Below, in pieces: positions 12,824-18,753 of a DNA stretch of 22,603 nucleotides (positions are counted from its first letter, which is position 1; each line of letters starts with the position of its first letter). A program made the translations under genes and the position numbers. Under the pieces are notes generated by a model. That model had not been told where the DNA came from, searched no databases, and worked only from the letters and a program-made list of their open reading frames with translations. The stretch spans positions 1-22,603 of the IMG/VR virus record IMGVR_UViG_3300030390_001169, one strand, 5' to 3'. The DNA comes from a virus.

Positions 12824-12944
12824 TTTCTTTCTCCTTTATTTCTTCGTTTAATTGTTCCATTTTTTTAATCATTTCAATTTGAAAATCTAAATAAACACCT
12901 TTTGTTATTAAGAGTTCCATCATTGATTTTTCTCTTTTTTCCAT
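12804..12944 (-). CDS. Small charged helical protein, unknown function
   Basis: 46 residues, MEKREKSMMELLITKGVYLD followed by a Lys/Glu-rich helix. A strong GGAGG is five bases upstream of the ATG. It lies two bases after the upstream stop and overlaps the downstream gene by 20 bases. Not recognised. The ribosome site and packing are the evidence that it is real. Confidence 0.6.
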   Translation of the reverse strand: MEKREKSMMELLITKGVYLDFQIEMIKKMEQLNEEIKEKENEDKKL

Positions 12945-12946
12945 TT

Positions 12947-13252
12947 TTACCTCCTTTCTACCATTGTATTTTTTTCTCCATCTTCTTCTATCTCTTCTAC
13001 AATCTCTCCTACAATTTCGGTTTTATTCATTTTGGAGTAGTCTTTGATGTATGAACAAGCAACCTCATTTGTACTTTCAGTTTTTATATCTATTTTGGAT
13101 TGATCGAGATATTTTTCGTGTGCTTGATCTTCGTCTTCTGCAATAACTTGATGTTTGATTACATAAGTTATCTCCTCTTCTATCTCATAGATTTTTTTAC
13201 CTATATCTTTATCAGACACAAATAAATCGTCAGTAGGTTTAAACTCTTCCAT
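12947..13252 (-). CDS. Acidic small protein, unknown function
   Basis: 101 residues, about a third Glu/Asp. It contains EIEEEITYVIKHQVIAEDED followed by QAHEKYLDQSKID; the strand-helix order around YVIKHQVIAEDEDQAHEKYL suggests a small alpha/beta fold also seen in other phage early proteins. The tail is almost all Glu, Val and Ile. Coupled to the upstream gene by TAATG. Function unknown; strong negative charge would suit a DNA mimic, which is speculation. Confidence 0.7.
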   Translation of the reverse strand: MEEFKPTDDLFVSDKDIGKKIYEIEEEITYVIKHQVIAEDEDQAHEKYLDQSKIDIKTESTNEVACSYIKDYSKMNKTEIVGEIVEEIEEDGEKNTMVERR

Positions 13253-13503
13253 TATTCAACCTCATTTCTAAATGTAGGGATACAAGATAACTCTTTTATA
13301 TTTGTTAAAATTGCCCCACTTTCGTTTCCCTCATCATCACTACTAGGAGTTAAAATAGTTCCATTATCCAAATAGATTTCACAAGGTTGTTGTGACCAAC
13401 CCATCAATCTTTCACTTTCTTTTGCACTCAACCATTTTACTTTTACTATTTTTCTTCCTACTAAATGCTTACTTACTAACTTTTCCCATTTACTATCTTC
13501 CAT
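13252..13503 (-). CDS. Conserved small protein with the LDNGTxxxPSxDDEGN motif
   Basis: 83 residues. An N-terminal GRKIVKVKWLSAKESERLMG is followed by IYLDNGTILTPSSDDEGNES and GAILTN. I recall this motif from small proteins of many phages and bacteria, where a strand-rich domain ends in DDEGNxxGA; function is not known to me. AGAGGAG precedes the ATG. It overlaps the upstream gene by 11 bases and is coupled to the downstream one by TAATG. Confidence 0.78.
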   Translation of the reverse strand: MEDSKWEKLVSKHLVGRKIVKVKWLSAKESERLMGWSQQPCEIYLDNGTILTPSSDDEGNESGAILTNIKELSCIPTFRNEVE

Positions 13504-13708
13504 CTTGTTTCTCCTCTCCGTGAATATATCTATCTAAATCTTCTGCTATATTCCAATTTTCAATAAATAACTCCAACCATTTTCGTTGCTCATTATTGAT
13601 GTCGTCTCTTAAAATAACCTCATCTGCACTCGTGGGATCTTTGATATTGTTTTTTTCTCCCCATTTAACATAAATATCAACTAATTTATCTATTGTGTCA
13701 TTACTCAT
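13493..13708 (-). CDS. Small acidic protein, unknown function
   Basis: 71 residues from the ATG at 13708 (MSNDTIDKLVDIYVKWGEKN), chosen because GGAG lies six bases upstream; the frame is open further to 13759 without a ribosome site. Contains DDINNEQRKWLELFIENWN. Helical and acidic. Not recognised. Confidence 0.65.
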   Translation of the reverse strand: MSNDTIDKLVDIYVKWGEKNNIKDPTSADEVILRDDINNEQRKWLELFIENWNIAEDLDRYIHGEEKQDGR

Positions 13709-13733
13709 TATTTCTCCTTTTTTATTTTTCTTT

Positions 13734-13964
13734 CTATAAACAAGATATACAATATTCATTATTTTGTCTAGATATCTCGTCTGATTTCATTATCTCTTTA
13801 CAAGATTTACAAAACCCTTTTGGTGTAGGTGTTATCTTGTTTATTATTGATGATAAGGTTCTAACTGTATCTTCAGAAGAATTTTCTTTATCTTCAATAG
13901 CTAAATCTAAATCATCACTTAACCAATCTAACAAAAAAGCTTGTTCTTTTTTAGTTAGTTTCAT
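13734..13964 (-). CDS. Small protein with C-terminal zinc ribbon
   Basis: 76 residues. An acidic helical N-terminus (KEQAFLLDWLSDDLDLAIED) is followed by FCKSCKEIMKS and YCISCL at the very end: two CxxC pairs about 19 residues apart, sufficient for one Zn2+. A helical domain plus zinc knuckle suggests protein or nucleic-acid binding. GGAG precedes the ATG; overlaps the upstream gene by 14 bases. The specific role is unknown. Confidence 0.7.
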   Translation of the reverse strand: MKLTKKEQAFLLDWLSDDLDLAIEDKENSSEDTVRTLSSIINKITPTPKGFCKSCKEIMKSDEISRQNNEYCISCL

Positions 13965-14217
13965 CGTCTCCTTTCTCAGATAGATAATGAGTATAAGTCA
14001 TCATCATTCCAATTTTTTTTCCGTCTTCAAATATTTGCTCAAACATACTGTGAAGACCATTTTTCTTCATAGATCTTTCTTGATCTATCCAACAAGTCCA
14101 AGTCTCATCAACATATGCATTTATTCTATCTTTTATTTCTTTTAGTTGCATATAGTTTTTAGGATTATTTTTTTTAAAGTTTTCCCATTCTTCTTTTCTC
14201 CAACCTTGTGGTGTCAT
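13951..14217 (-). CDS. Small Trp-rich protein, unknown function
   Basis: 88 residues, beginning MTPQGWRKEEWENFKKNNPK, with ETWTCWIDQERSMKKNG and a C-terminal helix containing GKKIGMMMTYTHYLSEKG. Mostly helical. Coupled to the upstream gene by TAATG and preceded by AAAGGAG. Not recognised. Confidence 0.68.
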   Translation of the reverse strand: MTPQGWRKEEWENFKKNNPKNYMQLKEIKDRINAYVDETWTCWIDQERSMKKNGLHSMFEQIFEDGKKIGMMMTYTHYLSEKGDDETN

Positions 14218-14549
14218 TATATTTTCTCCTTTCTATTTTTAGGTAAAACTAGATCATTATTTAAACTAGAATAATTACCAAAAAAATATTTTCCATTATT
14301 ATTTATACTATCTTTGATACAAGGGTATTTATCGACCATATATTTACTACAAGACCAACACAAAGATAATTTTCTTAATTTTCTATTTGGGTCTAACTGT
14401 CTCTTAATATAAGTCATTAAGTGTTTTTTGCTTTTAAGTGCTTTTTTCCACATAAACTTTAAATCAAAAATATCTTGTTGATCGTTATATTCATCGATAT
14501 AAAAAGTTGCTATTACATTTACACTTACATTTTTTTCATATTCTCTCAT
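14217..14549 (-). CDS. Small basic protein with a CWSC motif, unknown function
   Basis: 110 residues. An N-terminal strand segment (SVNVIATFYIDEYNDQQD) is followed by basic helices (KKALKSKKHLMTYIKRQLDP) and LSLCWSCSKYMVDKYPCIKD, where CxxC plus a later Cys might bind metal; a full four-ligand site is not obvious. Ends KNRKEKI. TAATG-coupled to the previous gene. The DNA around its stop and the next ribosome site nearly duplicates that at its own start. Confidence 0.68.
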   Translation of the reverse strand: MREYEKNVSVNVIATFYIDEYNDQQDIFDLKFMWKKALKSKKHLMTYIKRQLDPNRKLRKLSLCWSCSKYMVDKYPCIKDSINNNGKYFFGNYSSLNNDLVLPKNRKEKI

Positions 14550-14758
14550 TATATTTTCTCCTTTCTATATAATTTATTTGCTTTTATTTTTTGTTGGGTA
14601 TCAAGTTGTAATTTTTTTCCCAATTTTAATAATTGTTCTGCATATTCATATGGAAAATATTTATACTTTCCATAGTCGTCTTTATCTAAAGATTTAAGTT
14701 CTATCTTTATTAAATCTCTTAATATGCATTTTTCTTTTGTATTTAACCATTGTCTCAT
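14549..14758 (-). CDS. Small basic helical protein, unknown function
   Basis: 69 residues from the ATG at 14758 (MRQWLNTKEKCILRDLIKIE), preceded by AAGGAG at seven bases. The frame is open to 14809, but the promoter-like motif at 14813-14824 makes a longer start unlikely. Ends LYRKEKI, similar to its downstream neighbour because both end in an AGAAAGGAGAAAATATAATG stop/ribosome-site block. First gene of a nine-gene operon. Not recognised. Confidence 0.68.
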   Translation of the reverse strand: MRQWLNTKEKCILRDLIKIELKSLDKDDYGKYKYFPYEYAEQLLKLGKKLQLDTQQKIKANKLYRKEKI

Positions 14759-14812
14759 TTTATTCTCCTTTTTATTTATTTTTATATACCTATTGTAATT
14801 TAAAAACAAGGG

Positions 14813-14824
14813 ATTATATGGGAA
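14813..14824 (-). promoter_or_regulatory. TTCCCATATAAT promoter-like motif (copy 2)
   Basis: On the minus strand TTCCCATATAAT contains a perfect TATAAT -10 box (14818-14813), about 55 bases upstream of the first gene of the 14758-12665 operon. There is no good -35 at 17 bases. The site lies in the divergent gap with the plus-strand gene at 14843 and could act on either side. Confidence 0.45.
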
Positions 14825-14842
14825 TAAATAAGAAAGGAAAAT

Positions 14843-15016
14843 ATGACAAAAATCAATAAAAAATCGTGGATTTGGGATAGAACAAGAATAATCTTAAAAA
14901 ACCCAAATAATGAAGATGTTATCTTAACAAGTGAAGATTTGAATGATCAAACACTAAATTATATTTTTGAAGACATAGAAAAATATGTTCAAGAAGAGGG
15001 TGGAGAAATAGAATAA
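14843..15016 (+). CDS. Small acidic protein upstream of terS, unknown function
   Basis: 57 residues, MTKINKKSWIWDRTRIILKN followed by an acidic half (TSEDLNDQTLNYIFEDIEKY, EEGGEIE). AAGGAAA is placed before the ATG. It is on the plus strand with terS, 140 bases ahead of it, and divergent from the 14758 operon. Not recognised. The divided charge (basic head, acidic tail) resembles some small regulators, but that is weak evidence. Confidence 0.6.
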   Translation: MTKINKKSWIWDRTRIILKNPNNEDVILTSEDLNDQTLNYIFEDIEKYVQEEGGEIE

Positions 15017-15046
15017 AAATAAAACACAACTCCCGGTAGAATTTTT

Positions 15047-15071
15047 ATAAAATAAAAATAAAAATAAAAAT
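15047..15071. repeat. AT-only simple repeat beside the iterons
   Basis: About four tandem units of ATAAAA form a 25-base tract with no G or C, directly before the CAGGCGA iterons. AT-only DNA next to iterons is the usual layout of an origin-melting region; here it is only suggestive. Confidence 0.6.
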
Positions 15072-15082
15072 ATTATAACTCA

Positions 15083-15120
15083 CAGGCGAACAGGCGATTA
15101 CAGGCGATTACAGGCGATTA
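15083..15120. repeat. Iteron-like array: CAGGCGAA plus three CAGGCGATTA
   Basis: CAGGCGA begins at 15083, 15091, 15101 and 15111. The last three are perfect 10-base tandem units, so each repeat sits on the same face of the helix. The array ends exactly where the terS -35 box begins. The preceding ATAACTCACAGGCGA (15075-15089) matches the array at 12144-12158 at 14 of 15 bases. Confidence 0.85.
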
Positions 15121-15149
15121 TTGACTTGTACGGAAAGTTACACTATAAA
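15121..15149 (+). promoter_or_regulatory. Near-consensus sigma-70 promoter for terS
   Basis: TTGACT (15121-15126), a 17-base spacer, TATAAA (15144-15149). Five of six bases match consensus in each box, at ideal spacing. The expected +1, about seven or eight bases after the -10, falls on or next to A15157, the first base of the terS ATG. The -35 directly abuts the iterons. Confidence 0.75.
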
Positions 15150-15156
15150 ACAACCT

Positions 15157-15669
15157 ATGGGAGTACCAAAACAATTAACTGAAAGACAGATGAAGTTTTC
15201 AGAACTTTTAGTCTACAATGAAGGTAGAAAAAGTCCAGCTGAGTGTGCGCTGGAGGCAGGCTACAAATCAAGACCAAGACAAGCTGCGAGTGAGCTGCGA
15301 AATCCCAGAATATCTCCATTGGTAGTAAAATATATTGGTGAGTTGAGAGCAGAGGTGCAAGAAAAATATGGTATTAGTTTTGAAAAACATTTAGGTGAGT
15401 TAGCTAAACTACGAGATGATTCAGCTAAAAAAGGTGCGTGGTCTGCTGCGATTAATGCTGAAGTAGCTAGAGGAAAAGCAGGTGGTTTGTATGTAGATCA
15501 AAAACTTGTGATGACCGGTAATCTAGATAAGATGAGTGAAGAAGAGCTGCAAGCGAAAATGAAACAGATCCTGGACGATCACAAAAATTTAATTAATATT
15601 ACCCCAGAAGAAGAGATAAAAGAATCAGTAATAGAATCAAACCTTGATGGTGATTCAATTCAGAAATAA
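15157..15669 (+). CDS. terS: Terminase small subunit (DNA recognition)
   Basis: 170 residues from ATG 15157 (MGVPKQLTERQMKFSELLVY). The N-terminal 60 residues carry a helix-turn-helix: RQMKFSELLV, then SPAECALEAGYKSRPRQAAS and LRNPRISPLVVKYI, the pattern of small terminase DNA-binding domains. A central coiled coil (about 60-105) would drive ring formation, and an acidic C-terminus follows. TerS binds the packaging site and stimulates TerL. A TTG at 15121 in frame is instead the -35 box. There is no Shine-Dalgarno sequence. It is on the opposite strand and 4.6 kb from terL, and converges on the gene at 15675. Confidence 0.85.
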   Translation: MGVPKQLTERQMKFSELLVYNEGRKSPAECALEAGYKSRPRQAASELRNPRISPLVVKYIGELRAEVQEKYGISFEKHLGELAKLRDDSAKKGAWSAAINAEVARGKAGGLYVDQKLVMTGNLDKMSEEELQAKMKQILDDHKNLINITPEEEIKESVIESNLDGDSIQK

Positions 15670-15674
15670 TTTTA

Positions 15675-15893
15675 CTATATAGTTTTCTTGGAAACTTTTT
15701 TACTAGTGCCCACTTGTTTATAACTGGTTTGTATTCCATTTGAGTTTGGTCCTTTTTTTGGTGGAAGTTGATCCCATTTTACATTAGGCATATTCTTTGT
15801 CAATGTAGGATTAAAAATTCTGTTGTATTCTTTTTTATAAGTTTCAGTAGGTATTCTAGATCTACCATCGTAGCTAAATTTTTTAGTTTTCAT
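15675..15893 (-). CDS. Small basic conserved protein, unknown function
   Basis: 72 residues, MKTKKFSYDGRSRIPTETYK then KEYNRIFNPTLTKNMPNVKW and a Lys/Ser-rich tail. GGAG precedes the ATG. It overlaps its upstream partner by 11 bases and converges with terS, the stops being five bases apart. I recall YDGRSRIPT-type small proteins from marine phages; no function known. Confidence 0.72.
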   Translation of the reverse strand: MKTKKFSYDGRSRIPTETYKKEYNRIFNPTLTKNMPNVKWDQLPPKKGPNSNGIQTSYKQVGTSKKVSKKTI

Positions 15894-16176
15894 TTATTTT
15901 CTCCATCTTGAGTATACAACCTTTTGGGAATACATTTCTATCAGAAAATAACTCATCTCCTAGTTCGTAGGAAGCAAAGGTTCTAATAGTTTTTTTATCT
16001 TTAGAAAACAAATAAGCTTGAGTAACCATAATACTTGCATCAAACTTATTAAACTCTTCTGCCGTAGCGTGAGCCGAATCTCCCGTGATATCAACCCAAA
16101 CTATTTTATAGAAGAAATACTTCTTATTTTTAATAACAACGTGTCTATATTTAGATTTTTTAGGAGTTCTTGGCAT
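15883..16176 (-). CDS. Conserved alpha/beta phage protein, unknown function, possibly leaderless
   Basis: 97 residues: a basic head (MPRTPKKSKYRHVVIKNKKY), then FYKIVWVDITGDSAHATAEE, a strand/helix segment with MVTQAYLFSKDKKTIRTFAS, and FPKGCILKMEKI. The regular hydrophobic strands suggest a compact fold. I recall near-identical motifs from marine viral contigs without function. The ATG has no Shine-Dalgarno sequence and lies five bases after a good -10 box, so its mRNA may begin at the start codon. First gene of a two-gene unit. Confidence 0.75.
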   Translation of the reverse strand: MPRTPKKSKYRHVVIKNKKYFFYKIVWVDITGDSAHATAEEFNKFDASIMVTQAYLFSKDKKTIRTFASYELGDELFSDRNVFPKGCILKMEKINEN

Positions 16177-16180
16177 AGGA

Positions 16181-16210
16181 TCTTATACTATAAGAGAAAT
16201 TTTTAGGCAA
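16181..16210 (-). promoter_or_regulatory. Promoter and overlapping palindrome for the 16176 gene
   Basis: On the minus strand TTGCCT (16210-16205), 17-base spacer, TATAAG (16187-16182). The -10 overlaps a perfect palindrome, TCTTATA-C-TATAAGA (16181-16195), which could be an operator. The gene start at 16176 lies five bases after the -10. A second palindrome, TTTTGTT-TT-AACAAAA (16211-16226), lies just upstream. Confidence 0.5.
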
Positions 16211-16226
16211 TTTTGTTTTAACAAAA

Positions 16227-16517
16227 ACCAAAAAAATGCCTATCGCGCAGAGTACATAAGCAGAAAGTTCAATCAAATCAATGCTTATTTAACCTTGCCA
16301 TAGCAAAAACATCAAAAAGCTAGTAATACCAACAAACTTGCCACCATAAAATCTGCCTTGGCAAGACCTATGGCAGACTATTATCTGCTAATACCAACAC
16401 TTCTAATCGATTTTTAGCCTCCTTGCCACCTTGCCACCCTAAAAAACTTTTTTATTTTTTAAAAACAAATTACCCTAGAATTTCTCTTACACCGTGGCAG
16501 ACTAGATTAGAATCGTT
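16227..16517. repeat. Repeat-dense noncoding region
   Basis: No convincing open frame in about 290 bases. CTTGCCACC occurs at 16337, 16422 and 16430, with CTTGCCA at 16294 and an inverted GGCAAG at 16360. TAATACCAACA occurs at 16324 and 16389. TGGCAGACTA occurs at 16371 and 16495. At the edge, AGATTAGAA-TCG-TTCTAATCT (16504-16524) is a perfect 9-bp hairpin overlapping the stop of the next gene. It separates two minus-strand units and could be a regulatory or replication region. Confidence 0.65.
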
Positions 16518-16688
16518 CTAATCTTTGATACGTTTAGTTCCGTGTGATATTATTTTATTCACACCAGCTCCTTGCAGCTCTATTTGAGCATAAGGTCTCC
16601 AAGCTTTAGTAATCAAATTCAACTCTAGTATAAGTGTTGACCACTGTTTTGGTGTTATGTTTTTACTTTGTATAGTTATCTTCTTCAT
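16518..16688 (-). CDS. Small conserved basic protein, unknown function
   Basis: 56 residues: MKKITIQSKNITPKQWSTLI, LELNLITKAWRPYAQIELQG, AGVNKIISHGTKRIKD. I recall this type from marine phage contigs. Strand-helix-strand order suggests a compact fold, possibly nucleic-acid binding. The ribosome site is weak (AAGG 13 bases upstream), although its start is downstream of the 16742 gene in the same operon. Its stop lies inside the 9-bp hairpin at 16504-16524. Confidence 0.65.
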   Translation of the reverse strand: MKKITIQSKNITPKQWSTLILELNLITKAWRPYAQIELQGAGVNKIISHGTKRIKD

Positions 16689-16741
16689 AATTTTTGGTGG
16701 CCTTCACTCTCGCTACTAACCACCTCTTCCGCGGGAAGTTC

Positions 16742-16969
16742 TTAACTCTTCTTAAAAGTACGAGACCTATATAAATGCTCATTGTCGGCCTTTATAACCA
16801 CTCTCTGCGTGTCTACTCCTATCAAGACACACTCTTGTACCTCTATTCTTCTAATGTCTTCTAAATAGCCATCTTTAGTTTCCATTAATATTTCGGAATC
16901 TGATAAGGAATTGCCTTTACTTTTACTTGTAAAATTATGTAATATTTGTTGTAAATCTCTTACTCTCAT
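16742..16969 (-). CDS. Small protein, unknown function
   Basis: 75 residues, beginning MRVRDLQQILHNFTSKSKGN, then SDSEILMETKDGYLEDIRRI and a strand-rich C-terminal half (ECVLIGVDTQRVVIKAD). The start overlaps the upstream stop as ATGA. An N-terminal helix before paired strands is common in small phage proteins, but I cannot assign a family. Confidence 0.7.
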   Translation of the reverse strand: MRVRDLQQILHNFTSKSKGNSLSDSEILMETKDGYLEDIRRIEVQECVLIGVDTQRVVIKADNEHLYRSRTFKKS

Positions 16970-17145
16970 TTGTTTAACCTATCCTCCTTAAATTTTGGAT
17001 ACATTTCTCTATGTCTCCGTGCCACATTTCTGACAAGTTCGTGCCACTTTTCCTTCCACATCTCTTTCATCTCTTTGTTGCCACATTTGTGATAAACATT
17101 TGCTATTTTATCAAGTCTTTTTATTTCTTGTTTTATAGTACTCAT
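16966..17145 (-). CDS. Small basic helical protein, unknown function
   Basis: 59 residues, MSTIKQEIKRLDKIANVYHK then CGNKEMKEMWKEKWHELVRN and VARRHREMYPKFKEDRLNK. Probably two or three charged helices rich in Trp, His and Arg. It has the strongest ribosome site seen here, AAGGAGG before the ATG, which lies inside the 3' end of the exonuclease gene (35-base overlap). Not recognised. Confidence 0.68.
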   Translation of the reverse strand: MSTIKQEIKRLDKIANVYHKCGNKEMKEMWKEKWHELVRNVARRHREMYPKFKEDRLNK

Positions 17146-17800
17146 CGACCCTCCTTAAAAATTTATGTTGATATTGTTGAAATTTTGTCCCTTCTACGAC
17201 AAATTCTTGGTAGTAGTTGTCTTTACTACACATCATTACTACACCTTTAGTAATATTGGTTTTATATATAAAATTGTGCGCCATCGCATAAGCCCCTAGC
17301 TGCAGATAGTAATCCCCGATCCACTCCTCTCGCTTCGGTTTATTCGTTTGTTTAAAATCAACTATCGCATCGCTGCCCTTGTGTACTGCTACGAGATCCG
17401 TTGCCCCTGCATAAAGCCCTGGATAATACAAAGTACATTCAGTTCCATAATATTCACTTAAATTACAAAGCCCTTGTTCAATAACTCTGATGGCCATATT
17501 GTGGGCTTGTTTACCAACATTAGTGAGATCTAAATAACCTTCTTCTAAAATATATTTTTCCAAGATCTTGTGCATCGCCGTTCCACGGTTCGCACTCTCC
17601 GAAGTAATTTTAGCTGCCGCATCTTCACCAACCCTTGCTCGCCAAGCTGCCAAGCTATCTTGTTTTTCCTGTGATTCGGTGGCCTTTAGAATCGTTGTAA
17701 CACTTGGTAACTTTTCTTTATCATTGATATTATAGTGCCTTTGACCTTCTATTCTTTCACGCACCGTCTTTGGGTATATATATTTATTGTTTCTTTTCAT
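17111..17800 (-). CDS. PD-(D/E)XK exonuclease (RecB/Cas4/MGME1-like)
   Basis: 229 residues. LPSVTTILKAT (31-41) leads to the helical SESANRGTAMHKILEKYI with RGTxxH (72-77), then YAGATDLVAVH with Asp 135, AIVDFKQTNK with Asp 148 and Lys 150, and YYLQLGAYAMAHN with Gln 167. This H-D-DxK-Q arrangement is that of single-strand exonucleases of the RecB/Cas4/MGME1 type. In a phage it probably processes DNA ends for recombination or replication. It starts directly at the stop of the PAPS-reductase-like gene. Confidence 0.87.
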   Translation of the reverse strand: MKRNNKYIYPKTVRERIEGQRHYNINDKEKLPSVTTILKATESQEKQDSLAAWRARVGEDAAAKITSESANRGTAMHKILEKYILEEGYLDLTNVGKQAHNMAIRVIEQGLCNLSEYYGTECTLYYPGLYAGATDLVAVHKGSDAIVDFKQTNKPKREEWIGDYYLQLGAYAMAHNFIYKTNITKGVVMMCSKDNYYQEFVVEGTKFQQYQHKFLRRVDEYYKTRNKKT

Positions 17801-18637
17801 CTAATTTCCACACATCCCTTCACATTCCGATTGAAATAAATCTAATTGGTTATCTTTATTTTTAGTAAAATCAACTTGATCAATAGGTATCCCCTCACGA
17901 TGTAAGAACAATTCATCTAATACTTCAGTAGAATCTTTATGTTTTGCTTTGTGTCTTTCTTGATGTCTTATAGCTTTATCCATTGCAACAACCTCATCCC
18001 ATTCTTCTTTGTTTTTTTTAATTTCAATCCATTCTTTATTAGAGTGATAAGGGCAAAAAGTACAGGCAGATCTTGGAGGTTTAGGGTATTTAAAATCTTT
18101 CATCCAAGTTAGACAATCAGTCCTAGTCATTTTTAAATCTACTAAAGGATAGACATTGGTTATATATTTTAATCTATTTGTTTTTATTCTAAAAACTTCA
18201 TCTTTAGAAATACCCATTAACATTTCAACCTCGGTTCCTTTTTTTCTTTTTTCACCTTTTTCTAATCCTAATAATTTTCTTACTTGTTGAACTACAGGAC
18301 CTATTTTATACATATTTGTGCATTGACGACGGAGTAATCCTTTTTTACCAGTTACGGGATTTTTTGTAAAAAAAGGTGCAGTAAAAGCGGTGTATTTACC
18401 TTCAGCTGCATCTAATATATCTTGTTTTAAATCTCTCCAAGTTACTCGATACACAGGATAGGATAATTGTTTTTCTAACCAATCAAGATGTGTATACACA
18501 GCTTTAGGCTCTCCCTTTACATCAGCAAATACAGCTCCATCTACCATTGGTACTTCTCCTTTTTCAATCATCAAAGCTAATGTTGAACTTTGCACACCTG
18601 CTCCTAAAGATAGTATTCTTAAATTATTTTTTTTCAT
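17801..18637 (-). CDS. PAPS-reductase-like PP-loop ATPase with cysteine cluster
   Basis: 278 residues. The N-terminal ILSLGAGVQSSTLALMIEKG (8-27) is the PP-loop of the adenine nucleotide alpha-hydrolase superfamily. RRQCTNMYKIGPV (Cys 106) resembles the CT-x-x-x-K-x-x-P segment of PAPS reductases. SACTFCPYHSNKEW (Cys 192, Cys 195) and Cys 272/276 near the end could ligate iron-sulfur or zinc. Such enzymes adenylate a substrate for sulfur or nitrogen chemistry; DndC-like DNA phosphorothioation, base modification and true PAPS reduction are all possible. Location between a DNA methyltransferase and an exonuclease favours a nucleic-acid role by inference. Start overlaps the lipoprotein stop by ATGA. 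Confidence 0.85.
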   Translation of the reverse strand: MKKNNLRILSLGAGVQSSTLALMIEKGEVPMVDGAVFADVKGEPKAVYTHLDWLEKQLSYPVYRVTWRDLKQDILDAAEGKYTAFTAPFFTKNPVTGKKGLLRRQCTNMYKIGPVVQQVRKLLGLEKGEKRKKGTEVEMLMGISKDEVFRIKTNRLKYITNVYPLVDLKMTRTDCLTWMKDFKYPKPPRSACTFCPYHSNKEWIEIKKNKEEWDEVVAMDKAIRHQERHKAKHKDSTEVLDELFLHREGIPIDQVDFTKNKDNQLDLFQSECEGMCGN

Positions 18638-18753
18638 TTTTTATTTCCTTTTATAATTTTTTTCAAAATCGTAGAGGTAGGATCTAACAAATCATTAGGA
18701 TCAAAACTTTTACTACAACCTACTAATAATACTAATATAATTAAATACTTCAA
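18634..18753 (-). CDS. 39-residue lipoprotein with TTG start
   Basis: Reads MKYLIILVLLVGCSKSFDPN from a TTG at 18753, preceded by AGGAG at six bases. A short basic head, a hydrophobic stretch and the lipobox LLVGC-S predict a lipid-anchored peptide of about 27 residues with DPNDLLDPT. It overlaps the upstream gene (TTGA) and downstream gene (ATGA) by four bases each, strong support for so small a gene. An outer-spanin-like lysis role is possible, but the usual Pro-rich body is absent. Confidence 0.68.
   Translation of the reverse strand: MKYLIILVLLVGCSKSFDPNDLLDPTSTILKKIIKGNKK

Noticed and set aside
15083-15120. The tandem CAGGCGATTA repeats as a CRISPR array
   Set aside because: The repeats are 10 bases and directly tandem, with no spacers and no cas genes.
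15121-15156. TTG at 15121 as the terS start codon
   Set aside because: It is the first base of a near-consensus -35 box, has no ribosome site, and the ATG at 15157 begins the conserved part of the protein.
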